Positions 37,160-48,785 of a stretch of DNA of 64,000 bases are shown in pieces. Position numbers and translations under genes: made by a program. How positions within the stretch are numbered: the first letter of the stretch is position 1; every line of letters begins with the position of its first letter. This stretch comes from Ciona intestinalis (lineage: Eukaryota > Chordata > Ascidiacea > Phlebobranchia > Cionidae), in assembly GCF_000224145.3 (NCBI RefSeq), contig NC_020169.2:4633464-4697463 (forward strand). Reading direction: 5' to 3'. The notes below the pieces were generated by a model. It worked only from the letters and a program-made list of their open reading frames with translations. It was not told the DNA's origin and did no database searches.

Positions 37160-40100
37160 TTATTTCTTTTCTTTGTTGTCTGGTTCTCGCACCAAGCTCA
37201 AAATTTTGTCAAGTTTTGCGATTTCAATCTCATGGTCAATACCAACATTTTCTTCTCCCTTCTTTTTCTGTTAACAATACAAAGTGTTGTAATTTATTTT
37301 AGATTTCTAATATGTCCAAACAAAAGCCTAACGTTACTTATTAGACATTAAATAAATTGAAATAATATAACTTATTTAACCTCGCAGGGCATGGACATTC
37401 TTTATACCACATGGTTTAGTTTCATACACCACCCGCACCCTTAGAAAATACGACGCATGTAATTTGTAGACAATTACTATTTTAACTGATTTTTGCTTTT
37501 TTTGTACGAATTTAATTATGCAATAAAGTATGATTCATGATCACCAAAGTATATCTAAGCTACTTTTTATCAGACGCTTGTATTACTCACCTTTGGAACT
37601 TTTCTTAAGTTGGGAGAGAGCTTAAGACTTGTGACGTAACCCCTTTCATCACCCACACAAATAATCATGTGTCGAGGGTTGAACTCAATGTGAGTAAGTT
37701 TGGTTTTCTTCTTCTGTACAACTGATTGCTCACATAAAGCTTCATATTTGTTGATGTTTAAGTCAAAAACATGAACCTGGAAAAAGTTAAAATGGCTTAT
37801 GGGATATTATTGATCCAGTATATGAATTATAAATGTGGTTAACTTTTGAATTCTTTTTTTTTTCAATGTTAAATTACAATAATGCCTAACGGGAAGTTAT
37901 TATATAAATATTATTTCTGTGCATTACATTTAATCACAGACAAGGAAAAAATGACTCTGTACCACTAGAAGCATTGAATAAGAGCAGTGTAATTTTAACA
38001 ATGTCAATTTCACCTTGCCATCAGCAGTTACTGCAGCAAACACAGTTGATGAGAAAGGTGCCCATGCTACATCCCCAACTGCGCTGTTCAAATCGAATGT
38101 AAACATTGCTTGGTTGCTGGAAGAAAAAGGTATTATTTCACTGCTTTATTACTGCTGTACCATTATAATCTGTATAGATGAGACCTTACAGAGTGACACT
38201 TCATGAAACCACCAGAGTTGGTTCATTAACCATTGCTATACCATTGTTTTATATTATATATAAACTAAGTAGCATATCCCTGTAATAAGGTAAACAAAAC
38301 CACACAATATAATTTTTTTCAAAAGAAATTGTTTAACTTGGCTCATTCGGAAATGGTTTGAATCTGGTCATTCACATTCATTAGCTACTATATGGTGTAG
38401 CCACCAGGCTTACTTTTATCCATTTAAATCTAAATATGTTTTTAACTGTAGGCGTGTTACAACCACTGCTGTTTTTTTGTTTTTTTTATCCTGTCTTTTC
38501 GTCCAAAATATTTTTAAATCTTCGCTACCGTTATCAAAGAGGCAAATAAAATTTATTATTATTATATACATTGTTAAAAGTTACTCTATGTACCCATAGT
38601 TGTGGTCCCATATCTTGACTGTCCAATCTGCTGAGCATGATATAAAGATATCAGGATGGAATGGATTCCACCTCACAGCATCCACAGCCATATGGTGAGC
38701 ATCTATTGTGTCAAGGAATTGACTTGAATATGCTTTCGAACATTTGTGAATTTTTCCTTCTTCCGTCCCGACCAGGAATAGATAATCAATTTTTTTGTGG
38801 AAATCAAATGAAGTTCCACAACCTGTAGATAGTTTGGATTTAAACAAAACTAAAAGTAATTTATGGTGCTGCTTTCAATGTAAGATTTAATTGCTTTTTT
38901 GTAAAGTTTCGTTTCTTCGTTGATGATAAGTTAGTGACTATCACTGTAAATTATTTTAATTGAAACAAAATTGATTACAGTAATTATTATGTTTATTCAG
39001 TTTAAATTGCTTCATGCTTTAATCTTTTCATTAATGAAAGGGGGGTTTTGAAATTGTGTATTCATAACCCCTATTGTTTTGTAGAAGTTTAAAAATCCAG
39101 AATTATCTCACCTAGGAGTTGAAGTTGTGTACCATCTGGTCCTTCTGTTGGTAAATCATCCACTGTTAGTTTAATGACATCAGCATAGATCAGCTCATCC
39201 TACAAATATATGGGTATGTTTAACCTATACATGGAAATACGAAATATAGCAAATGCTGCCTTGGTGCATATCATATTTGTTGTTATTTAAATATTTTTAT
39301 ATCAACGAAAAATGGTTGGTAGGATTATGACACACTATAATACAAAACATGGAAAACATATTCACCACTATTTAGCTAAGAATATTCCATCTTTTGCTTA
39401 TATTATTACCTTCACAAGAGTCCATGATACAACTCTTCCATCAGAAGACACAGAATATAGGTTAAGGTTGTTATCTAGATCATCTTTTTGCCATTTCACC
39501 TATAAATGTGTTTAGGTTTAAATATTATTCCAATGTATTTTTTACTATAAATTATATGCATTTGCCTTTTTACTAAATATGATTCTGTGTTCGAGGACCT
39601 GGGATTTAGGATACCCATTTTCATGTTGGTGGTATTCTCACACTTGATATATTTAAATTACCTGCCACACTGGATCTGTATGTTTTCCACTTTTGGCTGT
39701 GCTCTTATAAACAGGTCCTGGTCGTTTCTCTTGTGTGTTGAACACACCCACACTGCCATCATAGAAACCAACACACACAAGATACCTGTGGAAGATGGTT
39801 TGTTATTAAAATCTTTTGGTAAAGTTAGTTTCTTATAGCCCGGCTTTACAAAACAATGGCTGAACACAGAGAACTGAGGTGAGGCGAGATTAGGCATATA
39901 TAGTCTCACCACTTTGGTGACCTGATTATAGTTTTTGCACTCTAGTAGATTATCCCCAAAAATTATTCTGTGTTGCTATCCATGAGTGGTAATAATGTCT
40001 TAGGGGGTCAAAGATTTAAACTTACTGATAAATTGGATGAATGTCAAGACACATGACCCCACTTTCAGTTGAATAAATATACTCTGGGTGTGAGGGGTTT

Positions 40101-42768
40101 TTCAAAGTGTAGAAAAGCAGCATTCCACGTCCTTGCTTTGTGAAATCATAGGACCCATGCCCGACAACAAACATGTCAACATATTTCGGATTCCTGGCAA
40201 AATAAAACTACAATTAGTTAAAAAATATTAAAATACATTTTCATAAATATGTACTGTAAAGTAATAAAGCAGTCAGTAGTATGTCATTTTAACATAAGAA
40301 TTGTTCAGCTTGTGCCTACCAGCATATAGAAGTAACAGCCAATCTCTTTGCTTTGTCAAAACTAAACTTCCACAGTGGAAGTAAAGTTCCTTCCTGATCT
40401 CGAAACTCATCCGATGCATCCTCAAAATAACTGAAGTCTTGCGCAATGTCATCGAATGTGTTTTGATTTACCATTCTCTCTGTGGATTATACTCATTGTA
40501 AAGCTTTGATTGGTAAGGGCCTAACCTCCAAATTAGTTGTGTTGCAATATGTACAAATTGTAAGAATCAGACCATATTAAAAAGAATTCTTTTCACCAAT
40601 AGTTAACACCCAAAGGTGATATTTTGACACCTTATCTCTAACATGGTACAAATTGCATATAATGTAATAATGCATAGAAATTCAATTTTGTCTTACCAAC
40701 AATCTTTGCTGCTCTTGTCACTCTAGAAATATCATCTGATGCAGTTTCCATAGCAACTAACTTCTTCTTCGTCTTGTCATCCTCTTTCCTGTACGTTGGT
40801 ATCTGCTTTGTTTTGTCTTTTGCTTTTTCCTAACAAAAAAAATCATCAGAAAACCTCCGAAATTGTAGGTGATTGTAGAACCAATATTTAAGCCTACTTG
40901 TTTTTGTAAGTCTTCATAATATGCATCGTATATCTCCCATTGATTTGCAGTTGATGAAAAGTTGGCTCTTGGTGGTGGTTCAGTAGCTGTACCTCGTTCC
41001 TGTTTAATCAAGATAATGTTTTAGAAAGTATAAAAAAATGACACAGCTAACAAAATAACATATTCTATCTTAAAGGGTAAGGTCCTGTTGGCTCTGCATG
41101 GCAAGGGACTTTGGATGTAGGCCAGTGTTTTGCCCATTATTCTTAACTAATTCAATATACAGCGTGATCTGCAAACCTACCCTGTATGGATTGTTGAATG
41201 TTTGAGATGCACGTTCACTAAAGTTGAATTGATTCCTTAAAGACTCCTTCTTTGGAGGAGGAGCTTCTACTACTTCTTCTTTCTCTCCATCTTCCCCTTC
41301 TCCTCCTTCCTCCTCTCCTGCCTCACTTAGAGCAGCTTCACTGTTGAGACAAACAAAGTTACTATCTCAGCACCATGATTCAGTGGTTGGGCACCTGCAT
41401 CGTAAACCTTACTGGTTCAATGTTTGATGCTTATACCAACACTAAAAAGTGTGTGTCATTGGAGAAAAACATTAATAGATTGCAAACGATTGCAAACAAG
41501 CAGCACCTTTGGTGTTCGGGTAATGGGTTCCGGCCTAAAAACTCTGGCCTAAATCTCAAATGCCGTGCAATTGTGCATTACTGTTGGACCAGTGTGGAAT
41601 AGAATACAAATATAATCATAACTGTGTCTTAGACCTCTCAGTCTCACCTTTTACTCTCTCCCATCCCAGCTTTTGCTCTTTGCCTTCTTGCTTCATCACT
41701 ATCTTTATGCAACATGTTACCGTCCAACGCAAAGTGAATTGCTATTTGTTCAACACTGGAAGTTTGTTTGTATGTTCGTTCCTAAAACAAAATGGTTATT
41801 TTATTTTAAACAAGTTTTTTTTTCTTTGTGTTAGCTTTTAACAGGTAAAGGATTTTTATATTTTATTACTAGTTTTTCACATATATAACCTCAAACATTT
41901 AACACTAAAATTTTTCTAATAGCCTTTATGGTTTTCTAAAATTAACTCAATCAAAACTATTAATGCTTTTTATGTAAATTTCTATTTTTGGAATATTTAC
42001 CTTGAAGTTAAATCGAACAATATTCTGAGGTGCGTGGGGATTATTTGCTGTTAATATTCTTGTGAATTCCTCTTTCAATTCAACTTCTGTTAGGTCAAGT
42101 TGATCATCTGGTTTCACAAGAGTTTTTCCGTGAACATACGAGTCATCACCGAGGTCACCAATTTCTGTCATGTCATCATCATCCTGGTAATAAATATGAT
42201 AAACTTTCATTTCTTTTAAAGAACTATTCTGAATTTGTATATTTCTTTGTTTATTAAACTTTATACAATAATACGAGTCATCACCGAGGTCACCAATTTC
42301 TGTCATGTCATCATCATCCTGGTGATAAATATGATAAACTTTCATTTCTTTTAAAGAACTATTCTGAATTTGTATATTTCTTTGTTTATTAAACTTTATA
42401 CAATAAACTTGTAATAGTTTTTTATGCAAGATCAACATTTATTTTATTGCTTAGTATGAAAATTGTGCAGTAAAATCTATGAGAACAAACATTTTTTTAC
42501 AATTTAAATGAAGGTTTGGAAATGAAATACCGAATTGCCAAATTTTTTTTTAGTACCACTTACTCTGATCTTTGGTCTCCCTTTCATTTTGCTTGGTTTT
42601 GCTCCAATCGTGGAGCCTGGTGGCTGTGGGAGAAACACAACAAATAAATAACTGTAAAAAAGGTGATTCGATTCTTGTAAATTAAAAAACTTAAATTTAA
42701 CTTAAAATATTTTCGTTTTTACAAAAAAATGCAACATTCACCTTCACAGATTTTGCTTTGGGTGCCAT
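37160..42768 (-). CDS. DNAI1: Axonemal outer-arm dynein intermediate chain 1, 16 exons
   Basis: A WD-repeat intermediate chain of the ciliary outer dynein arm. Minus-strand exons: 42742-42768, 42564-42623, 42001-42183, 41648-41781, 41181-41340, 40898-40999, 40697-40829, 40320-40479, 40026-40193, 39662-39785, 39410-39499, 39112-39199, 38594-38822, 38014-38116, 37591-37776, 37160-37267. All phases agree; 684 aa (human 699). The N-terminal part has the conserved [20 protein letters not shown] and [15 protein letters not shown]. The middle has [20 protein letters not shown] repeats follow ([83 protein letters not shown]). The end is [14 protein letters not shown]. An acidic/KE-rich linker lies in exon 5. 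Exon 3 has a duplicated copy just upstream (42271-42405). Confidence 0.96.
41060..41165 (+). repeat. SINE-like fragment in DNAI1 intron
   Basis: Contains gggtaaggtcctgttggctc and atgtaggccagtgttttgcc with cccattattcttaac, matching the copies in CCP1 introns. Confidence 0.5.
41375..41600 (-). repeat. SINE-like repeat in DNAI1 intron, reverse copy
   Basis: Contains cagtggttgggcacctgcat, then ggttcaatgtttgatgctta, gtgtgtcattggagaaaaac, gtgttcgggtaatgggttcc, and ctctggcctaaatctcaaat near the end. Confidence 0.55.
42136..42405 (-). repeat. Tandem duplication, two 135-bp units, spanning a DNAI1 acceptor and exon start
   Basis: Units 42136-42270 and 42271-42405 differ by one base that I can see. 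Each contains a splice acceptor and the first 16 codons of exon 3 ([16 protein letters not shown]). The unit length is a multiple of three and the frame stays open through the intervening sequence. Confidence 0.95.
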
Positions 42769-43148
42769 TCTAGTTTTATCTTTTTAATTTGACTCTTTAA
42801 AAAATTTTAATTCAGATTATAAACTTCTAAACAGAGATGAACACAAATAGCTAGAAAGTTAAAACTCCGTTTACGTTTCTTTTTGTTGCTACAGCAACCA
42901 ATATTTGGCCACTTTTGGCGCAACTGATCAATTAATCTCGGGGAGTGTGTGCCTGCGGTATTTAAAACTTCAATACATACCGACAACGGCGACAGCAGAA
43001 CTTACTTCGATATCTAACGCTTTGGCTAAGCTTATCTCTCGCACACTACTTCGCCTGTGCCTCTTCAGTTAATGGTGCATTAAATTCTGGTTGTAAAAAC
43101 TTTCCAACTAAAATCTAAATAAACCATGACTTTACCTGTACGAAACAC

Positions 43149-43174
43149 AGTCCGTATATGTTTATATACGGACT
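43149..43174. other. Perfect 11-bp hairpin with 4-base loop
   Basis: agtccgtatat at 43149-43159 pairs without mismatch with atatacggact at 43164-43174 around the loop gttt. It lies 80 bases past the DDX49 stop and about 380 bases before the DNAI1 ATG. Confidence 0.8.
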
Positions 43175-43223
43175 CTGGTACGAACAAAATCATTTAGAAT
43201 AAAGAACACAACTACTACTGTAT

Positions 43224-43233
43224 TTTATTTATT
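43224..43233 (-). terminator. DDX49 polyadenylation signals
   Basis: Two overlapping AATAAA hexamers on the minus strand, about 25 bases after the DDX49 stop codon at 43254. Confidence 0.6.
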
Positions 43234-43253
43234 TAAAGTCCAATAACAAAACA

Positions 43254-46003
43254 TCAAGAAACAGTTTCTTTTCGTTTCTTATTTTGTTTTCTTTCTTCTT
43301 TAATTCGATAAAATTTTTCTCTTTTTCTTTTCTTAGCTTCAGTAATTGGATCCTGCAAAGCAAAAGGTCTTATATCTACAATCTGTTAAAAAGTGTATGA
43401 AACTATTCCATGTTGTTGAAGGTACATTAAACAATACTGCAATTACCTTTCCCTGCAATATTAAAGCTTTATCTTTATTTGTTTTCTTCTTCTCTCCGAA
43501 TTTTTGTTCTTCCAATACCTATAGAACAGAAAATTAAAAACAAAACAAAGATATCAAATTATGAGGTAAACAACGTATTTAATGTTCACCTATACTATTG
43601 AAAAACACTAAAATGGCAAATTTATGGAATGAGGTACAACTACACAAGGGACCAAGGATGTTGGCCAGACTGCCTATTACAACATCACCTCAAGGTGCTA
43701 CTGTCTGGACCTACCAAAAAAAGAAAAGAAACAGAGTTACATACCCATTCTGTTTCACGCTTCATGACATTAACTTTAGTAAGAATTTTTAACACCTCCC
43801 GTTCGTCAACTTCATATTCTTTTAACTTTGTATCTAAAAGACATAAACAAACATTAACCAATATAGCAATGGATTGAATGGAAAATAATAACTTACTTAT
43901 GTGCTCTTCTATACTTTGTACTCTATGTATATCAAACTGCGTAACAAGAGTAATTGAGATTCCACTTCTTCCAGCTCGTGCAGTACGACCAACCCTGTGG
44001 ATATAGTTCTTTGCCAACCCAGGTACATTATGGTTGATTACCACCTTTAAATATTTAATATAAATCTCATTGAGTTTTTTTTACTATTTGAAGTAAATCC
44101 TATTTAGTTTTCATTAAGCACTTAATGTGTGAAGAGAACAATAATTGACTTTATCATACATTAAGTCTTAACATTTTTAACTGTGTCTTCAGTATAAAAT
44201 GGGCATGTTCTTACAACTCACCTGAACCACTGGTATATCTAACCCACGAGCTGCCACATCTGTTGCTACTAGCAACCGTGTGTTACTCGATTTAAATCTG
44301 GACAAAGCTGTCAGTCTTTCTCGTTGCTTCATCAGTGAATGAAGCACAACACACTGGAAACCAGCTTTTTGAAGCAGCATACCAAGTACTTGACAGTTTC
44401 TAGATTAGAAAGTAAGATAGTGGAGGTGAGAATGAGTAATTACGATAATTTTGGTTTTATAACTCACTTGCATGTCTTAGTAAAAATCATAATTGATCGA
44501 GTCGGTTGCTTTTCAAGTAAATCTTTACAAATATAGACAAGATATCCATCTCTTATATGTTCAGGTAGAAGAATGTATCGTTGGTCAAGATTATCAACTG
44601 TGCTAACTCTGTAAGACATGTTAAAGTATTCACCACTTTGCAACATGCATCAAACCAACTTACTTGTTGTCTGACTGCCAGAAAAATGGACTTTTTGTTG
44701 ATAATTCTTTCACTTCATTTAAAGTGTCTGTGAGAGTGGCGCTGAATAGTAAAGTTTGTCTGCAAAGAAGTATAAATATGTGTTACTTTCAATTTGTGCG
44801 GACTATACAACTTGCCATTATAGATAAAACAATATACATACCTTTCTTTTGGAAGTGAGCTAAAAATAAGGTTTAAATCATTTGTAAAATCTCCATCTAG
44901 TTTATCAAGCAATCTATCAGCTTCATCCAAAACAAGGAACCTAAATTGAAGATATATTTTGAACTTTGCTGCATAGCAACACAAAGTTATTGACTATTAT
45001 GTAGAACTCACTGTATTTTATTAAGCTTGACATTATTTTCATTGCTTCTTAGAAGATCAGCAAGTCTTCCAGGGGTTGCGATTACAATATGAGGTTTCTT
45101 TTGTAACTCATATGCTTGTTGAATTATATCTGGTTGATGAAACAAGTTGATTAGTTAAATGAAAATTTGTTAAAAGTTTAATTTAATAAAAAAAAATTCA
45201 ACAACCAGAAAAAAGGTATCAAATTTATATTTGTATTGACATGTCATAGGACCTAAGATTTATATTTTAGAGAAGTTTCAATACCACAGCAGTGACAACA
45301 CCGAAGGTGCTGCAGCATGGTCCTCACTTCATGTTGAAGCCTGCTATTTCCCCGAAGGTAGGCGACAATACGTTTAATGGTGATATCTTATCTCTAGAAG
45401 AACCTACCCATTCCTCCTACTATAACACTGGTTCTAATATTAATTGGTTTTCCAATCAAAGTGAATTGCTCTGATATCTGATATGCAAGTTCTCGTGTAG
45501 GTGTTAGCACCAAGCAGAATATTCCATAAGGATCTTCTGACAATTTCTGTAGAACTGGTAACGCAAATGCTGCAGTTTTTCCACTTCCTGTCTTGGAACA
45601 TCCAAAGCAATCTTTACCTGAAAATAATCAGTGTTTGAATAAATGAAACAGTATAAAAATTATGCATAATATGATATTCTCCGTACTAGGTCAAGGTATA
45701 ACAGAGGACCAAAAACATTGCCCAGAGTTGGTTCATTTCCCAAAAACCCAATATGATACATTAGAGTTATAAAGTACATTTTAAACATGTTTGACAAACT
45801 GACAGAAAGGTCTCTTAAATTTTTTTTAAATGGTTACTAAAGTAGATACATTTCAGATTTCAGTGTGCCTTTAACCAACCTTGTAAAATAGGAGGAATAC
45901 AATTATATTGAATAGGAGTTGGTTTATTGAAACCTAGGTTACCAAGATGTTGAATAATCCATTCATTTAACCCTAAGTCAGCAAAATTGCCTTCAGATTC
46001 CAT
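43254..46003 (-). CDS. DDX49: DEAD-box RNA helicase DDX49 (Dbp8 type), 11 exons
   Basis: An ATP-dependent RNA helicase of the nucleolus needed for small-subunit rRNA processing (family knowledge). Minus-strand exons: 45880-46003, 45408-45617, 45012-45129, 44842-44940, 44664-44759, 44468-44608, 44222-44399, 43897-44044, 43745-43833, 43447-43518, 43254-43352; 457 aa (human 483). Motifs in order: Q-motif region NKPTPIQ, Walker [39 protein letters not shown], then helicase C with [18 protein letters not shown] and [14 protein letters not shown]49 is told from other DEAD-box proteins by [19 protein letters not shown] and [13 protein letters not shown]. The tail is Lys-rich. The ATG is 277 bases after the WBP11 stop on the same strand, with a splice-acceptor-like tcattttag 36 bases before it. 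Confidence 0.96.
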
Positions 46004-46280
46004 AATTCACAAATCATGCACTAATTAAAAAGATTGCACCTAAAATGACACAATTTCGCATTAAGATTAGGAAACATCTGGCATTTATATATACAACACA
46101 ACAATAACCAATCGATCAGATACCATGGTGATAAAAATAAATGAAAAAAGTTGACCCAAGTTTCAGATTCAGAAAATGTAAAAAATGTTTGTATGATAAT
46201 GAACGGCCAATGTTTTAAACCATTAATTTTTTCAAGAAATAATACCACAGTTTTTAACTACAGGCAGTTTGTACAAAGTT

Positions 46281-47786
46281 TTACAGCAATCCTTGCATCT
46301 CTTTCATAAAGGAATCATAAGCCACATCCGCTGTAGCTTTTGCAGTCTTCTTTTTCTTCTCAATTTTCTGCTTGGATTGATTGGACACAGATGGCTCTTC
46401 GCGCTTATGAGCAAGTTTTCCAGTTACTTCCCGTCTGATTCTAAGCGTGGTAGGCATGAACCTCGTGCTCTCTTCCTTTGGATTACTGGTCAGTTGCGGT
46501 TTTGCAACAATTGTGGCAACATGAGGTGAAGACATGTCTTTCTGAGCAGGCCTGTGTATTAAACTTGGTGGAGCACTGAGTATGTTGGGGTTCTGCATCA
46601 TCCCATGTTTGTTTGTATCAATCATATTGTTTTGTGTGTGTATGTTCTGCTGCATGTGTGGTGGATGCATCATGTTTGGTCGGTGTTGGTTCATAATACT
46701 GGGAGGCATCCCTGGGGGTGGGCCGGGTGGCATGCCAGGTGGGGGACCAGGTGGTGCTTTACGGTTGTATGATCTTTCATTGCCATCACCCTGGTTAAAA
46801 TCATTGTCATCTTCTTCTGCATCTTCCTTGTTGGGAGGAACTGGGATGGTTTGTCCCGCCAGTTTCAACATCATTGCTTGCAGTGGAGTTACGTTGCTTG
46901 GTGGAGCAAGATCTTTTGGTTTGAAAGTTTCATCATCATCATCAGCAAACCTGACAGATCGACGACGAGCATGAAGCTCCTCATCCACTCCCACATCATC
47001 ATCATCTCGGTGATGAAATTCATCATCATCATCATCATCCTCATCAGGATGAGGCTGCTTTGCATCTTTATCAAATGTGTCAATCCCATCTTCTGGATCA
47101 TACGCATCCCTATCATCAACCCGCTTTGAAGATGTTGAAGCATGGAAGGAAGAACTCGGTCCCGAAGGTCTCCCGCTTCTTATAAAAACTTTATGCCTTG
47201 GTGGCATGCCAGGAGGGGGTCCGGGGGGTAGTTTTTTCACTGGAGGAATGGGCGGTAATCCTATTGGTGGACCTGGTGGGATCTTTTTTAATATTCCGCT
47301 TGGCATCATACCAGGTAACGGTATGTCCGTTAACTGGGGTGCTTCCTGTGGAAGGCTATCGGGCAAAGGGATTGCTGTTATTTCCACTTCTTCAGCGTTT
47401 TTCACAGACTCATAGTACTTTTCTTTCTTCAGTCGACTAAATTTATATGTTTCAAGAAACCCTTTGTATTCTCTTCCTTTGTTTGCATCTTCTTTAAAAT
47501 AAAAGTCAACAATTCGAATCAAATTCTCAAGCAACTTCCGACGTTTATCTTTAACAACTTTATCATTATAAGTGGGCTCATTTATTGGGTTTAATTCCAT
47601 GTCATCTAATTCTTCTAGCTCACGTATCATCTGCTGAGGATTTTTAGTTTTAATCACTGCTTGTCTAACAGCGATTCTTTGTTTCTTGTTTTTCTTGAGT
47701 TCCCGTCGACGCGCCTCTTTACGCGCTTGATCTGTTGGGTTCATAAACTTCCCACCTTTAGTGGTGTTTGTAGTACGGCGCCCCAT
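46281..47786 (-). CDS. WBP11: WW domain-binding protein 11, single exon
   Basis: A nuclear splicing-associated protein that binds PQBP1-type WW domains through proline-rich motifs and regulates PP1. 501 aa with no intron, whereas the vertebrate gene has many. The N-terminal Wbp11 domain is near-identical to human: GGKFMNPTDQARKEARRREL and KKNKKQRIAVRQAV. PGPPPGMPP-type repeats lie at about 190-205 and 352-372. An Asp-rich block around residues 250-275 includes a run encoded by GAT repeats. VRFADDDDETF resembles the PP1-docking RVxF region. The conserved C-terminus has LSAPPSLIHRP, TTLRIRREVTG and YDSFMKEMQGLL. It is divergent from ACSS2 and directly upstream of DDX49. Confidence 0.96.
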   Translation of the reverse strand: MGRRTTNTTKGGKFMNPTDQARKEARRRELKKNKKQRIAVRQAVIKTKNPQQMIRELEELDDMELNPINEPTYNDKVVKDKRRKLLENLIRIVDFYFKEDANKGREYKGFLETYKFSRLKKEKYYESVKNAEEVEITAIPLPDSLPQEAPQLTDIPLPGMMPSGILKKIPPGPPIGLPPIPPVKKLPPGPPPGMPPRHKVFIRSGRPSGPSSSFHASTSSKRVDDRDAYDPEDGIDTFDKDAKQPHPDEDDDDDDEFHHRDDDDVGVDEELHARRRSVRFADDDDETFKPKDLAPPSNVTPLQAMMLKLAGQTIPVPPNKEDAEEDDNDFNQGDGNERSYNRKAPPGPPPGMPPGPPPGMPPSIMNQHRPNMMHPPHMQQNIHTQNNMIDTNKHGMMQNPNILSAPPSLIHRPAQKDMSSPHVATIVAKPQLTSNPKEESTRFMPTTLRIRREVTGKLAHKREEPSVSNQSKQKIEKKKKTAKATADVAYDSFMKEMQGLL

Positions 47787-48785
47787 GATGTGTATTGGTT
47801 ATACACTCACAACAATATACCCTAACAATACAAAACCAGATTTTGTAATTCTAGAAAAAATTTGGAATTTATTGAAAGCTGTTGAAATGTACAACTATAA
47901 GCAGAAGTTCACCTCTGGCTCTGGCCAAATGTAAATAGGTTGGTATAGGTTTATAGCTAAACAAATAGGCTATTGTTGTAATTATAAATTCGTTATACAT
48001 TCAACATTTACAGTATGGATTGGCAGAATTATATCGTCACGCAGGTTGCGCATAGAAATTTACAAATTTTAATACCAGTTTATTAACAAAACAACAATAA
48101 AAACACCCATGCCGTAAAAACATACATAAAAGAACGATTATTTAGTTAGTGTGGTATTTGTTTTGCTTGACTTTCGAGCTTTTCCACATCTGGTTTCAGG
48201 TTTTGCTTGCCGGGCGCAATGCCGACCTATTATTTACCTTCTACAGAACCTTACTTAATATAAACATTGTATTAACTTGCAAACACCCTTGAAATATTCA
48301 TTTAGATTTGTTTACTACAAAAATTCAATACCTATAGGAAAAGAAGCACATACATAGACACACACCTCCCGCCTTCTAACATTTGTAAACGTAAACCGCC
48401 CAAGTAATATGTAAAAGTTGAAAAAAGTTAATGCTAGTCAACAAGGTGGATAGTACAAGAACTTTGTAAATTTAGTCATAAATACAAATTGTTTAATTAT
48501 TATTTCTAATAAATTATGCCTTGTAAGTAGCAAAATATATAATTGTCTCTGTCCCCACTTTAATTTTTAGTTTGTATACGATTTCTATGTTAAACTAATT
48601 TTAAATACACCGGCCGCAACTTTTTACAAATTAGTTGTAAGAGTTACAAAATCGTTATGAGTTTAGTCTTTGCTGATCAATTATTAAGTACGACATTCCT
48701 AATTTTTACTGCCAAGGTGCCTATCTAATTAAAGGACGTTGTTTTACCTTGTATTCCAGACTCAGTACTGCTGATAAAATTCAAC
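47787..48785. promoter_or_regulatory. Divergent intergenic region of WBP11 and ACSS2
   Basis: 999 bases between two opposite start codons, so it must serve or contain both promoters. AT-rich; no TATA box stands out next to either ATG. Confidence 0.5.

Larger units (their letters stand above)
42769..43253. other. Spacer between DDX49 and DNAI1
   Basis: Contains the DDX49 3' end with overlapping minus-strand AATAAA signals at about 43224-43233, the DNAI1 upstream region, and a perfect hairpin at 43149-43174. Confidence 0.5.

Noticed and set aside
39957-40025. Reverse transcriptase, capsid or LTR-like remnants anywhere in the window
   Set aside because: I looked for RT, integrase and long terminal repeats in all large gaps and found none I could support.
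46582-47440. Several plus-strand frames opposite WBP11
   Set aside because: Gly/Pro-repeat shadows of the WBP11 proline-rich coding sequence.
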